Below, piece after piece: positions 1 through 10,397 of a stretch of 64,000 nt of DNA (positions are counted from its first letter, which is position 1; each line of letters begins with the position of its first letter). This DNA comes from Pseudomonadota bacterium (GTDB lineage Bacteria; Pseudomonadota; Alphaproteobacteria; Acetobacterales; Acetobacteraceae): NCBI GenBank assembly GCA_021845985.1, contig JAJZES010000038.1:1-64000 (forward strand), read 5' to 3'. The position numbers and the translations under genes were made by a program. The notes under the pieces were generated by a model. It did no database searches and was not told the origin of the DNA. It was given only the letters and a program-made list of their open reading frames with translations.

Positions 1-138
1 TGGGTCGTCGAACGCTTCTTCGCCTGGATCAACCGAAACAGACGGCTGGCCAAGGACTTCGAAGCCACAATCGAGTCCGTCGAGGCCTTCCTCTACGCCG
101 CCTCAAGCGTGCTGCTGCTACGACGCCTGGCTCGTTGA
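1..138 (+). pseudogene. C-terminal fragment of an IS (probably IS5-family) transposase, truncated by the window edge
   Basis: Frame 1 reads WVVERFFAWINRNRRLAKDFEATIESVEAFLYAASSVLLLRRLAR*, typical of the C-terminus of IS5-type DDE transposases. It may be intact upstream of the window. Confidence 0.8.
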
Positions 139-232
139 GACACCGTTTCCAAATGGACTCTCAGTCCGCTCCTGCTGCGTGGCCTTGAAAGCCGCCATTC
201 TCCTTCCGGCCAATCCCTGCCGCCCCGCCGCC

Positions 233-1714
233 TCAGTCCGCGTCCTCTTCGTACCACGTCCGCCCGTCGCGCTCGATCAGCGCGATGGCCGCGGAGGGGC
301 CCCAGGTGCCGGAGGTGTAGCCGCGCGGGCCGTCGGTGCTGGCGCCCCAGGCGTCCAGGATCGGGTCGATCCAGGTCCACGCCGCCTCCACCTCGTCGCG
401 CCGCATGAACAGCGTCTGGTTGCCGCGCACCACATCCATCAGCAGCCGCTCATAGGCGTCGGGGTTGCGCACGTTGAACACGCTGGCGAAGCTCATATCC
501 AGCGGCACATGCTGCAACCGCATGCCGCCGGGGCCGGGGTCTTTGATCATCAGCCACAGTTTTACGCCCTCGTTGGGCTGCAGCCGGATCACCAGCCGGT
601 TGGTGCCGATCGGGCCGGCGCCGCCGTCGAACACCGAATGCGGGATCGGCCGGAACGACACCACGATCTCCGATACCCGGCTCGCCAGCCGCTTGCCGCT
701 GCGCAGGTAGAACGGCACCCCGGCCCAGCGCCAGTTGGCAATCTGTGCCTTCAACGCGACGAACGTCTCGGTGCGGCTCGACGGCGCGCCGAGTTCCTCC
801 AGATAGCCCTTCACCGGCCCGCCGGCCGAGGCGCCGGCGCGATACTGGCCGCGCACCGTCTGCTCCGCCGCCGTCTCCGGCGTCAGCCGCACCAGCGCCT
901 TCAACACTTTCAGCTTCTCGTCGCGCACCGCATCCGCCGCCAGCGAGGTCGGCGGCTCCATCGCCACCAGACACAGCAGCTGCAGCATGTGGTTCTGCAC
1001 CATGTCGCGCAGCGCCCCGGCGGTGTCGTAGTAGCCGGCGCGGCCCTCCACCCCCAGCGTCTCGGCGACGGTGATCTGCACATGGTCGATATGCGCCGAG
1101 TTCCACAGCGGCTCGAACAGCGAATTGGCAAAGCGCAGCGCCATCAGGTTCTGCACCGTCTCCTTGCCGAGATAATGGTCGATGCGATAGACTCGCTCCT
1201 CGGGGAACACCGCGCCGATGGCGTCATTCACCTCGGTTGCCGAGGCGAGGCTTTTGCCGATCGGCTTCTCCACCACCACGCGCGCATTCGCCGTGGCGAG
1301 GCCGAAGCGGCCGATGCGCCCGCAGATCGGGCCGAACAGATCGGGGCTGGTGGCGAGATAGAACACCCGCACCCGGTCCGGCTGGTCGGCCAGCGCCGCG
1401 GCGAGGTCTTCCCAGCCGTCATCGCCGTCCGCCTGCACCGGGACATAGCCGAGCCGGCCGAGGAAGCGCGGCACCGCGCCGTCGCGCCGGTCCTCCGCCT
1501 CGACATGGGTTTCCAGCCAGCCGCGCGCGAGGTCGCGGTACTCGTTGTCGGAAAGATGCCGGCGGGAGGCGCCGATGATGCGCGCGCGCTGCGGAATCTG
1601 CCCCGCCTCGTCGCGGTGAAACAGCGCCGGGATCAGCTTGCGCGCGGCCAGGTCGCCGGTGGCGCCGAACACGACGATGTCGAAGGCATCGACGACGATG
1701 ACTCGCGCAACCAT
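233..1714 (-). CDS. zwf: Glucose-6-phosphate 1-dehydrogenase
   Basis: VVFGATGDLAARKLIPALF nucleotide-binding motif and RIDHYLGKETVQNLMALRFAN active-site motif. Start taken at MVARVIVVDAFD. Confidence 0.96.
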   Translation of the reverse strand: MVARVIVVDAFDIVVFGATGDLAARKLIPALFHRDEAGQIPQRARIIGASRRHLSDNEYRDLARGWLETHVEAEDRRDGAVPRFLGRLGYVPVQADGDDGWEDLAAALADQPDRVRVFYLATSPDLFGPICGRIGRFGLATANARVVVEKPIGKSLASATEVNDAIGAVFPEERVYRIDHYLGKETVQNLMALRFANSLFEPLWNSAHIDHVQITVAETLGVEGRAGYYDTAGALRDMVQNHMLQLLCLVAMEPPTSLAADAVRDEKLKVLKALVRLTPETAAEQTVRGQYRAGASAGGPVKGYLEELGAPSSRTETFVALKAQIANWRWAGVPFYLRSGKRLASRVSEIVVSFRPIPHSVFDGGAGPIGTNRLVIRLQPNEGVKLWLMIKDPGPGGMRLQHVPLDMSFASVFNVRNPDAYERLLMDVVRGNQTLFMRRDEVEAAWTWIDPILDAWGASTDGPRGYTSGTWGPSAAIALIERDGRTWYEEDAD

Positions 1715-1740
1715 GCGGCTCTCCTTGTGTAAACAGGTTC

Positions 1741-1764
1741 GGCGCCGGCCTTGCAGCCGGCGCC
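1741..1764 (-). promoter_or_regulatory. Intercistronic hairpin between the SBP gene and zwf
   Basis: Perfect 9-bp inverted repeat GGCGCCGGC-(6 nt)-GCCGGCGCC with no U-tract. Confidence 0.6.
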
Positions 1765-1799
1765 TCCCCCCTTTGTGCTGTCGTCTTGTCGCGGCGGCG

Positions 1800-2735
1800 T
1801 CAGTTGCGGTCCGACGTCCAGCCCTTGTAGCTGCCGACATTGTCGCGCGTCACCAGCTTGCTGTCCATCAGCTGCACCGGATGCTCAAGCGTCTCGCCGT
1901 TCAGCAGCTTGACGCCGGCCTGCACCGCCAGCCGCGCCATCATGAACGGGTCCTGGCTGGCCGAGGCGACGAACTGCGGCGATTTCGCGTCCTTCAGCGC
2001 GGTCTCCGCATCCGGCGCGCCATCGACCGCGGTGATCGGGAAGTTGGTGCGGTGGATCTGCTTGGCCGCCAGCTCCGAGCCGATCGCCTCGGGGTCGTTG
2101 ATGGCGAACACACCGTCAACTTTCTGGAAGCGCGTCAGCAGCGACTGCATCACCGCCAGACCGCCGTCGCGCGAGCCCTTGGCGTCCTGATCCGACGACA
2201 GGATCTTGATGCTGGTCTTGGCGATCACGTCCTTGCAGCCCTTCACCCGGTCGATCACCGAGGAAACCTGCGGGCCGTTGACGATGATCATGTCGCCCTT
2301 GCCGCCCATCTTGTCGGCGAGGTACTGGCAGGCCACTTCGCCGGCCTGGACGTTGTTGGTCGTCACCGTGGCATCGGCGCCCTTGGCCGCGGTATCGACC
2401 GCCACCACCTTGATGCCGGCCGCCTGGGCGCGGCGGATCGCCGGCTCGATGGCGTTCGGATCGCCGGGGTTGAGCAGGATCAGATCGACGCCGGCGGCGA
2501 TGAAGTTGTCGATCTGGGTGTTCTGCTTGCCGAGGTCGTAGTCATAACCGACCGTCAGCACCTTGACGTTCGGATTGGTCTTCTTGGCCTCGAACTCGGC
2601 GCCCTTGGCGAGGGCGATGAAGAACGGGTTGCCCATCGAGCCGAGCGAAATGCCGATCGACTTGAGCTCCTTCGCCGAGGCGACGTTGACACTGAGTGCC
2701 AGCACGACGCCCGTCATCAGAATCTTCTTCAGCAT
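1800..2735 (-). CDS. Sugar ABC transporter periplasmic substrate-binding protein (ribose/xylose type)
   Basis: Signal peptide MLKKILMTGVVLALSVNVASA followed by a Peripla_BP_4-like sequence (IGISLGSMGNPFFIALAKGAEFEAKK). An AGGGGG Shine-Dalgarno favours the 2735 start over 2744. Confidence 0.92.
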   Translation of the reverse strand: MLKKILMTGVVLALSVNVASAKELKSIGISLGSMGNPFFIALAKGAEFEAKKTNPNVKVLTVGYDYDLGKQNTQIDNFIAAGVDLILLNPGDPNAIEPAIRRAQAAGIKVVAVDTAAKGADATVTTNNVQAGEVACQYLADKMGGKGDMIIVNGPQVSSVIDRVKGCKDVIAKTSIKILSSDQDAKGSRDGGLAVMQSLLTRFQKVDGVFAINDPEAIGSELAAKQIHRTNFPITAVDGAPDAETALKDAKSPQFVASASQDPFMMARLAVQAGVKLLNGETLEHPVQLMDSKLVTRDNVGSYKGWTSDRN

Positions 2736-2766
2736 ACTGTCCATCCCCCTGGAGCGTGATTGAACC

Positions 2767-2802
2767 CTGCGCGCGCGGCGGTCCAGGAAGCCGCGCGCGC
2801 AG
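2767..2802 (-). promoter_or_regulatory. Intercistronic hairpin between the permease and SBP genes
   Basis: Perfect 13-bp inverted repeat CTGCGCGCGCGGC-(10 nt)-GCCGCGCGCGCAG. Confidence 0.7.
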
Positions 2803-2809
2803 ATCCGTG

Positions 2810-3825
2810 TCAGGTGCGGGCCGAGCCGCGCAGCCGGTAGCGATCGAGCGCCACCGCGCCGATGATCACCGCACCCTTGATGATGTACTGCCAGACATCG
2901 GTGACGCCGAGCAGGATCAGCCCGTTGGTCAGCACGGCGATGATCAGCGCGCCGATCAGCGTGCCCCAGATGCTGCCGATGCCGCCAACGAAGCTGGTGC
3001 CGCCGAGAATCACCGCGGCGATGGCGTCAAGTTCGTAGGACTGGCCGAGCTGCAATCCGTTGGCGGCATAGAGCCGCGCCGCCTGCATCACCCCGCCAAG
3101 CCCGGCCAGCAGCCCCGAGGCGCCATAGACGAACAGCAGAACCGCCCAGACCTTGATGCCAGAAAGTCGCGCCGCGTTCTCGTTGCCACCGACGGCATAG
3201 ATGTGCACGCCGAGCACGGTGCGCCGCAGGATCAGCCACGAGCCGAGAATGACCAGAAAGGCAATGACGATCAGCCACGACACCGACACCGGACCGATGG
3301 TCAGCGAGCCGTTGCCGATGAAGGCAAACGGCAGGTCGGCGTTGAATACCGTGGTGTCGTTGCCGAGCAGACGGGCGAAGCCGCGCACCGCGGTCAGCGA
3401 GCCGAGGGTGACGATGAACGGCGGCAGCCGCAGGAAGGCGATCAGCGCACCGTTGCCCAGGCCGATCAGCAAACCCATCAGCAGGGCGGCGGGAATGCCG
3501 AGATCGCCGAGACCCTGCGAGACGATCAGCCCGATCATCGCCGCGGCGGCGAGGATCGACCCGACCGACAGGTCGATGCCGCCGGTCAGGATGACGAACG
3601 TCATGCCCGCCGCCAGCACCGCGTTGACCGAGGCCTGCTGAGCCACGATCGACAGGTTCTGAAAGGTCAGGAAGCGGCCTTCGCCGGTCAGATAGATGCC
3701 GCCGACCTGGACCAGTACGCCGAGGATGATCAGCACCGGCAGCATGCCGACAGAGCGCACGAGGGCGCGCATCTGCGCCCGGCCCGCGCGCTGGCCAGAG
3801 GGTTGGGCGCCGCCCGTGGTGTTGC

Positions 3826-3829
<4 letters not shown>
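2810..3829 (-). CDS. Sugar ABC transporter permease (RbsC/BPD_transp_2 family)
   Basis: Multiple hydrophobic helices with the motif [20 protein letters not shown]. Confidence 0.94.
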
Positions 3830-5356
<1,527 letters not shown>

Positions 5357-5373
<17 letters not shown>

Positions 5374-6595
5374 AGGCGCCTCCCTGGCGGTTCGGGTCGC
5401 GCTGCATCCCGGCGCTGCCGCCGGGACCGAAGGTCAGGAACAGCGGCAGCGTTGCCGCCCCGACCGCGCCGGCCATGGCCCCGAAACTGCCGCGCAGCAG
5501 GGCAGGGGGCTGCGCCGCCTCGGCCGCCGTGGCGGCAAGGCGGGTTGCGGTGCGCTCGATCAGCCGATCGAGCAGCGGCGCCGACAGATCGCCGTCGATC
5601 ACCACCAGCTTGACGTCGAGCAGCGCGCGCGCCGCCAGCAACGGATCGGCCAGCGCATCGGCGCAGTCGTCGAGCCATTCATCCACCGCGGCGCTGCGCC
5701 GCGGCGCGTCGATCGCCGCCGGCGGCTCGCCGCGGGCGCGCAAATGCCGGCGCAGCCCGGCCAGAGAGGCGCGACCGAGCAGAATTTCCCGCCCGTCGGC
5801 TGCGCGCGGCACGCTGGCCAGCCGCGACGGACCGACCGGCATCACCGCGATGTCGCCGGCATTGCCGGTGCTGCCGCGGACGCACTGGCCGCCGAGCACC
5901 AGCCCGCCGCCGATCGCCGGGCCGATGAACACATGCAGGAAATCGTCGTGGCTGCGGCCATGGCCGTGGAACAGCTCGGCGATGGCGGCGGCGCTGCCGT
6001 CGTTCTCCTCGATCACCGGCATGCCGCAGGCGCGTTCCAGTTCGGCGGCGAAGGCGACGTGCTCCCAGGGGGCGAAGTCCTCGCGCGCCAGGTCGAGCTT
6101 CTCCAGCCAATGATTGAGCCGATCGGGCCGCGCCACGCCGACGCCGACGATGCGCCGCCGCCGCGCCGCCGGCACCAGGGCGGCGAGCCGGGTGATGTCG
6201 TCGCGGACGATCTCGATGGCGCGCAGCGGCGCCGGCAGCAGATGGTCGTGGGTGAGATGCGCCAGCACGGTGCCGGACAGATCGGTCAGCGCGGTTTCGA
6301 TGCGCATGCGGTCGAGCCGGACGCCGATGGCATAAGCGCCGCGCGGATCGAGTTCCAGCATCGTCGCCGGCTGGCCGCGCTGGCCGCCATGCTTCTTGCC
6401 GAGCGTGCGGACCAGCCCGTCTTGTTCGAGATGCTTGATGATCTGCCCGACCGCGGTGTTGGTCAGCCCGGCGGCGCGCGCCAGATCGGCCCGCGACGCC
6501 TCGCCGAGCCGGCGCAGGCGCTGCAGAATCAACCGCTGGTTGGCGTGCCGGATAAGGACCGACGAGGCCCCCTGACCGGCGCTGCGGACGGGCAT
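5357..6595 (-). CDS. ROK-family transcriptional regulator
   Basis: N-terminal wHTH ([33 protein letters not shown]) plus ROK domain. A GTG start at 6622 is an alternative. Confidence 0.88.
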
Positions 6596-6655
6596 GGACG
6601 CTACGTTTCCCCCACGCGGCACATCGAGGCGCCGCGCATTTTTTGTTCAATCAGT

Positions 6656-6672
6656 CTGCTTTAATTAAACAG
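6656..6672. promoter_or_regulatory. AT-rich palindrome upstream of the ROK gene, candidate operator
   Basis: CTGCTTTAATTAAACAG. TTTAATTAAA is conspicuous in a ~70% GC background. Confidence 0.4.
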
Positions 6673-6687
6673 GGCCGATCCTGGCTG

Positions 6688-7626
6688 TCAATCACTCAAA
6701 TGGCTCCCCGCTGCGGCATAAGCGCGGAATGGCCCGTGCAGCCGCGGCGGCAGCAGCCGCAGCGCGTGCGCGGCGAGCAGCAGCACCGCGCGCCGGGCGC
6801 TCGGCCGGCCGGCCAGCGAACGGCGCAGCCAGCCCAGACCCTCGCCGGCCCTGCCGTGGCGGAGCAGTTCGCGGCCGATGATCCAGTCGATCTCCGCCTC
6901 GCTCTGCCGCCGTCGCCCGGCGCCGACCCGGCCGGCAATCGCCGGGTTGGCGAAAATCGCGTCGAGGCAGGGGGTGAGGGCGCTGCGCTCGGTGCCCTGG
7001 CTGAGAATTGCGCTGCCGCCGCGGCGCCGTACATAGAGCAGCGGCGCCGCCCCAGGCACCACCGCGAAACGTCCGATGGCGGCGAGCCGGCACCAGTATT
7101 CCCAGTCCTCGCCATACCGCAGATCGGCGCGGAACATCCCGGCGCGGCGCAGCGCATCGGCGCGGATCAGCATGTGGCCGCCATTGGCAAACAGGTTTTG
7201 CACCACCAAACGGTCGATGATGTCGCCGGCCGGAAACGGGCCGGACTTCTGCGCGACGATGCTGCCACCGTCCTCGCTGGTGAAGCAATAGGCGCCATAG
7301 GCGGCATCGGCGCCGCCGAGGGTGGCGCACATCCGGGCCATCGCGTCCGCCGCCAGCGTGTCGTCGCCGTCGAGAAAGATCACCGCCGCGCCATCGATCG
7401 CGGCGATGCCGCGGTTGCGCGCGGCGGAGACGCCGGCATTCGCCTGCCGGATCAGCCGCAGCCGCGGTTCGTCGAACGCCGCCACGACAGCGGCGGTGTC
7501 GTCGGTCGAGCCGTCGTCGATGACCAGCATCGACCAGTCGCGATGCGTCTGCGCCTGCACCGAGGCGATGGTGGCGCCGATGAAGCGCGCCACGTTCCAG
7601 GCCGGTGTGATCACCGTGATGCGCAT
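6688..7626 (-). CDS. Glycosyltransferase family 2
   Basis: MRITVITPAWNVARFIGATIASVQAQTHRDWSMLVIDDGSTDDTAA; DGDDTL motif. Confidence 0.92.
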   Translation of the reverse strand: MRITVITPAWNVARFIGATIASVQAQTHRDWSMLVIDDGSTDDTAAVVAAFDEPRLRLIRQANAGVSAARNRGIAAIDGAAVIFLDGDDTLAADAMARMCATLGGADAAYGAYCFTSEDGGSIVAQKSGPFPAGDIIDRLVVQNLFANGGHMLIRADALRRAGMFRADLRYGEDWEYWCRLAAIGRFAVVPGAAPLLYVRRRGGSAILSQGTERSALTPCLDAIFANPAIAGRVGAGRRRQSEAEIDWIIGRELLRHGRAGEGLGWLRRSLAGRPSARRAVLLLAAHALRLLPPRLHGPFRAYAAAGSHLSD

Positions 7627-7712
7627 TGCACACTCCCTCGCGCCGCCCGACTCTAACAGCCCGCCGGCGGCTCTGCCGTCGGGCTGACCGCAACGTGATT
7701 GAGGGATGTCGC

Positions 7713-8699
7713 ATGCAGGTGATCGCCGGCGCCGCCGCCGCACCGGATCGTGCCTATGCCGCCGATGTGGTCATCCTCGCCCTCGACCGGCCCGAGGAGA
7801 CGCTGCAGGCGATCGGCTCGGCGCTGGCGCAAAGCGGGGTGGATCGGCACCTGTTCGTGGTCGATCAGGGATCGCAGCCGGACACCCTGGCCCGTCTCGC
7901 CGCTGCAGTGCAGGGGCGGAGTGATGCGACGCTGGTGCGGCTCGAGCGCAACTGGGGGGTCGCCGGCGGGCGCAACCGCGGCAGCGCGCTCGGCCATGGC
8001 CGGGTCATTGTCGCGCTCGACAACGACGCCGAGTTCGCCGACACGCAGACCCTCGCCCGCGCCGTCGCCGCGCTGGACGCCGACCAGACGGCGGCGGCGC
8101 TGGCCTTCCGCATCGTCGTGTTCGACGGCGGGCAGGACGATCTGTCGTCCTGGGGCTACCCGCACAGTCTGCTGCCGCGGGCCGGGGCGCGCTTTGATGC
8201 CGTCACCTTCGTCGGCGCCGGCCATGCCATCCGCCGCGCCGCCTGGGACGCCGCCGGCGGCTACGACGACGCCCTGTTCTTCTGCTGGGAGGAGTATGAT
8301 TTCTGCCTGCGCGTCATCGCCCGCGGCTGGCGGGTGACCTATCGCGGCGACCTCGTCATCCGCCACAAGGTCAGCCCCGCGCGGCGCTTCGCCTGGTCGG
8401 GGACGCGCTGGTTCTATTTCGTCCGCAACCGCCTCTATATCGGCCGCAAATCGGGCGAGAGCTGGCTCGGCATGGCGCCGCGCATCGGCGCCTATCTGGT
8501 CAAGGGCGCGCGCAACGGCGTGCTGCGTCAGACGCTGCGCGCGCTGCCGGCGGCGTGGCGGCTGTCGCGCTCGGCGCCGGCCACGCCGCTGCCGGCGGCG
8601 GCGCGCGCCTATCTGGCGCAGAACGACGCCGCGCATCGCGGCTCCCCCCTGGCGCGCCTGCGCCGCGAGGTGCTGGCGGCGCTGCCGGGCCGGGCGTGA
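7713..8699 (+). CDS. Glycosyltransferase family 2
   Basis: VVILALDRPEETLQAIGSALAQSG..., NRGSALGHGRVIVALDNDAEF, CWEEYDFCLRVIARGW. Confidence 0.9.
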   Translation: MQVIAGAAAAPDRAYAADVVILALDRPEETLQAIGSALAQSGVDRHLFVVDQGSQPDTLARLAAAVQGRSDATLVRLERNWGVAGGRNRGSALGHGRVIVALDNDAEFADTQTLARAVAALDADQTAAALAFRIVVFDGGQDDLSSWGYPHSLLPRAGARFDAVTFVGAGHAIRRAAWDAAGGYDDALFFCWEEYDFCLRVIARGWRVTYRGDLVIRHKVSPARRFAWSGTRWFYFVRNRLYIGRKSGESWLGMAPRIGAYLVKGARNGVLRQTLRALPAAWRLSRSAPATPLPAAARAYLAQNDAAHRGSPLARLRREVLAALPGRA

Positions 8700-8720
8700 G
8701 CGGTGCTGCGGGTCCGGGTT

Positions 8721-9896
8721 TCACTGCTGCGACGGCGCCGCCGAGCCCGGCGGCGGAATCGGCCGCAGCACTGCGTTATCGAGTTTGAACAATGGCGCCA
8801 GGACCGCTTTAGCGGCAGCGGCAGGCGGCCCTCCTGCCCCTGCCCCTGCCCCTGCCGGCGCCGGCACCTGCGCGCACTCATCCGTCTTCAGCTTGTCCGG
8901 GGTTCCGCCCGAGGTCGCGCTCCAGCAGGCGGCAATACCGGCCGGGATGTGCAGCACGACGCTTGCCGCGTCGTTGCCCGGTGTCGCGAAGATGCCGAGC
9001 GCCTGAAAATCGCTGTCGGCGTTGACTTTCACGACCAGCAGGAGAACGACGTCGGCGATCGTATTCAAACCTTTCTGATTAACCTCCGCCGTGAGCGTCT
9101 TCGACGGCTTGGCGATTGAGCCGATGATCTTGAAATCGTCCCCGTCTGCCGGCTTGTTCAGCACCTGCACGACCTGCTGCGTGGCGGCGCCCGGTGCGGC
9201 AGCCACGTTTCCGCCGCTGCCGCTCAGCGTCGCGGAGATCGTCGCCTCGGCAGAGGCCAGCGAGCAATAGCGGTGAATGATCCTGATCCGTGCCACGCTG
9301 GCGCCGTAGGAGAGCTTCGCCGGGTCCGTCGCCGCCACGTCGCGGACAAACTGATCCATGCGAACATAATACGTTTTCTGGATTGCATCGGCGAAATCAC
9401 TGATCGCCGCCTTGGCCAGCAGGTCGCCGTTGATCGCCCCCTTGGCACCCGAACTGATGGCGCTGGCGGCGCTGAGCGCATGCACGGTCGAGAGCGGCGT
9501 GAAGGCGGTGCCGAGCGCGGCGAAACCGCCGCCAAGAATATCGAGCACCGTGTTGCTGGTGCCCTCCCCCTTGGTCAGTTCATCGACAAATTGCCCACAT
9601 TTGTATTCAGATTCCTGAACAATATTGAAGATCTGGTTTTCAAGGTCTGCGTGATAGACAGAAAGTTTGGCGGCAAAGAGCTGATTATTCTCTTCTTTCT
9701 CCAAATTTTCGCGATCCGTCTGGAGTTTCCTGTCGTCTGCAGACAGTGCGCAGGTGTCGCCCCGGTCAGCGGGGTAGCGGGCGTCATCGACACAGAGCGG
9801 AGCCGCACCGACGACGACCTGACCGCCATGGCAAGCTGCCAGCGCCCCGGCAATCATTGCCAGAACAACGAGACGGATCAGCAGCGTTGCTGTCAT
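8721..9896 (-). CDS. Hypothetical lipoprotein
   Basis: MTATLLIRLVVLAMIAGALAAC: signal peptide with lipobox-like LAAC. AGGAGG Shine-Dalgarno upstream. Middle of the gene is less GC-rich than its neighbours. Confidence 0.75.
   Translation of the reverse strand: MTATLLIRLVVLAMIAGALAACHGGQVVVGAAPLCVDDARYPADRGDTCALSADDRKLQTDRENLEKEENNQLFAAKLSVYHADLENQIFNIVQESEYKCGQFVDELTKGEGTSNTVLDILGGGFAALGTAFTPLSTVHALSAASAISSGAKGAINGDLLAKAAISDFADAIQKTYYVRMDQFVRDVAATDPAKLSYGASVARIRIIHRYCSLASAEATISATLSGSGGNVAAAPGAATQQVVQVLNKPADGDDFKIIGSIAKPSKTLTAEVNQKGLNTIADVVLLLVVKVNADSDFQALGIFATPGNDAASVVLHIPAGIAACWSATSGGTPDKLKTDECAQVPAPAGAGAGAGGPPAAAAKAVLAPLFKLDNAVLRPIPPPGSAAPSQQ
8833..8856. repeat. (CCTGCC)x4 hexamer microsatellite inside the lipoprotein gene
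   Basis: Four perfect contiguous copies, encoding part of a GAGAGAGG stretch. Confidence 0.85.
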
Positions 9897-9900
9897 CGTC

Positions 9901-9930
9901 GCCTCCTGAGCAATATGTTGCTCAGGAGGC
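9901..9930 (-). promoter_or_regulatory. Perfect hairpin containing the lipoprotein Shine-Dalgarno in its 3' arm
   Basis: Minus strand GCCTCCTGAGCAA-CATA-TTGCTCAGGAGGC, then GACG-ATG. 13-bp arms, 4-nt loop. Confidence 0.75.
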
Positions 9931-9992
9931 GGTGATGTCGTCAAGGCGGAATGATCCGTCTGCCGCGACAAAGCGCGCCGCCCGCCGCCGCG

Positions 9993-10259
9993 TCACCCCG
10001 CCAGTGACGCCGTTTGCACCCCGCCCTCGATGCCGGTGACGTAGAGCATCTGGCCGGTTCCGGGCGTCGAGACCAGCACCATGTCGCCGGCCGCCAGCAT
10101 GTCGGCGGCCGGATCGAAGAAGCCCGGACGCGTCACCTCCTCCGCCGAGGCCGGCGGCACCAGCCGGCCGGACAGCGTCGGCACGTTGGCGCGGTAGTGC
10201 CAGAGCGTGAAACCCTGCGCATAGGCCAGTACCGACAGGTTGCGGATCGCAAACGCCAT
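9993..10259 (-). CDS. Small uncharacterised protein (88 aa)
   Basis: MAFAIRNLSVLAYAQGFTLWHYRANVPTLSGRL...; GAGGAGAG Shine-Dalgarno upstream. Confidence 0.7.
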   Translation of the reverse strand: MAFAIRNLSVLAYAQGFTLWHYRANVPTLSGRLVPPASAEEVTRPGFFDPAADMLAAGDMVLVSTPGTGQMLYVTGIEGGVQTASLAG

Positions 10260-10298
10260 CGCTCGTCTCTCCTCGATGAAGGGCACAGCAAAAAGAAA

Positions 10299-10330
10299 AA
10301 CGGCCGTCCCAGGAGTGTGGGGCGGCCGTT
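10299..10330 (-). terminator. Intrinsic (Rho-independent) terminator or attenuator on the minus strand
   Basis: Minus strand AACGGCCGCCCC-(8 nt)-GGGACGGCCGTT followed by TTTCTTTTT. 12-bp stem with one wobble position. Confidence 0.8.
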
Positions 10331-10337
10331 GGCAAGT

Positions 10338-10391
10338 CTGGTCGTTAGGGAGGGAACGCCGCGGAGAGGACAAACCTCTCCCGACGACCAG
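10338..10391 (-). ncRNA. Candidate structured RNA element upstream of the terminator
   Basis: Outer 8-bp stem CTGGTCGT/ACGACCAG enclosing an inner 7-bp hairpin GGAGAGG-ACAAA-CCTCTCC. Confidence 0.4.
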
Positions 10392-10397
10392 CGATGT

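Noticed and set aside
179-1732. 517-aa plus-strand ORF
   Set aside because: Antisense to zwf; no domain.
9901-9930. Interpretation of the 13-bp hairpin as an intrinsic terminator
   Set aside because: No T-tract follows the stem on either strand. Overlap with the Shine-Dalgarno makes translational control a better hypothesis.
9746-10039. Plus-strand ORF using the mirrored AGGAGG (MSSRRNDPSAATKRAARRR...)
   Set aside because: The Shine-Dalgarno is a by-product of the palindrome. The peptide is low-complexity Arg-rich and antisense to the better-supported 88-aa gene.
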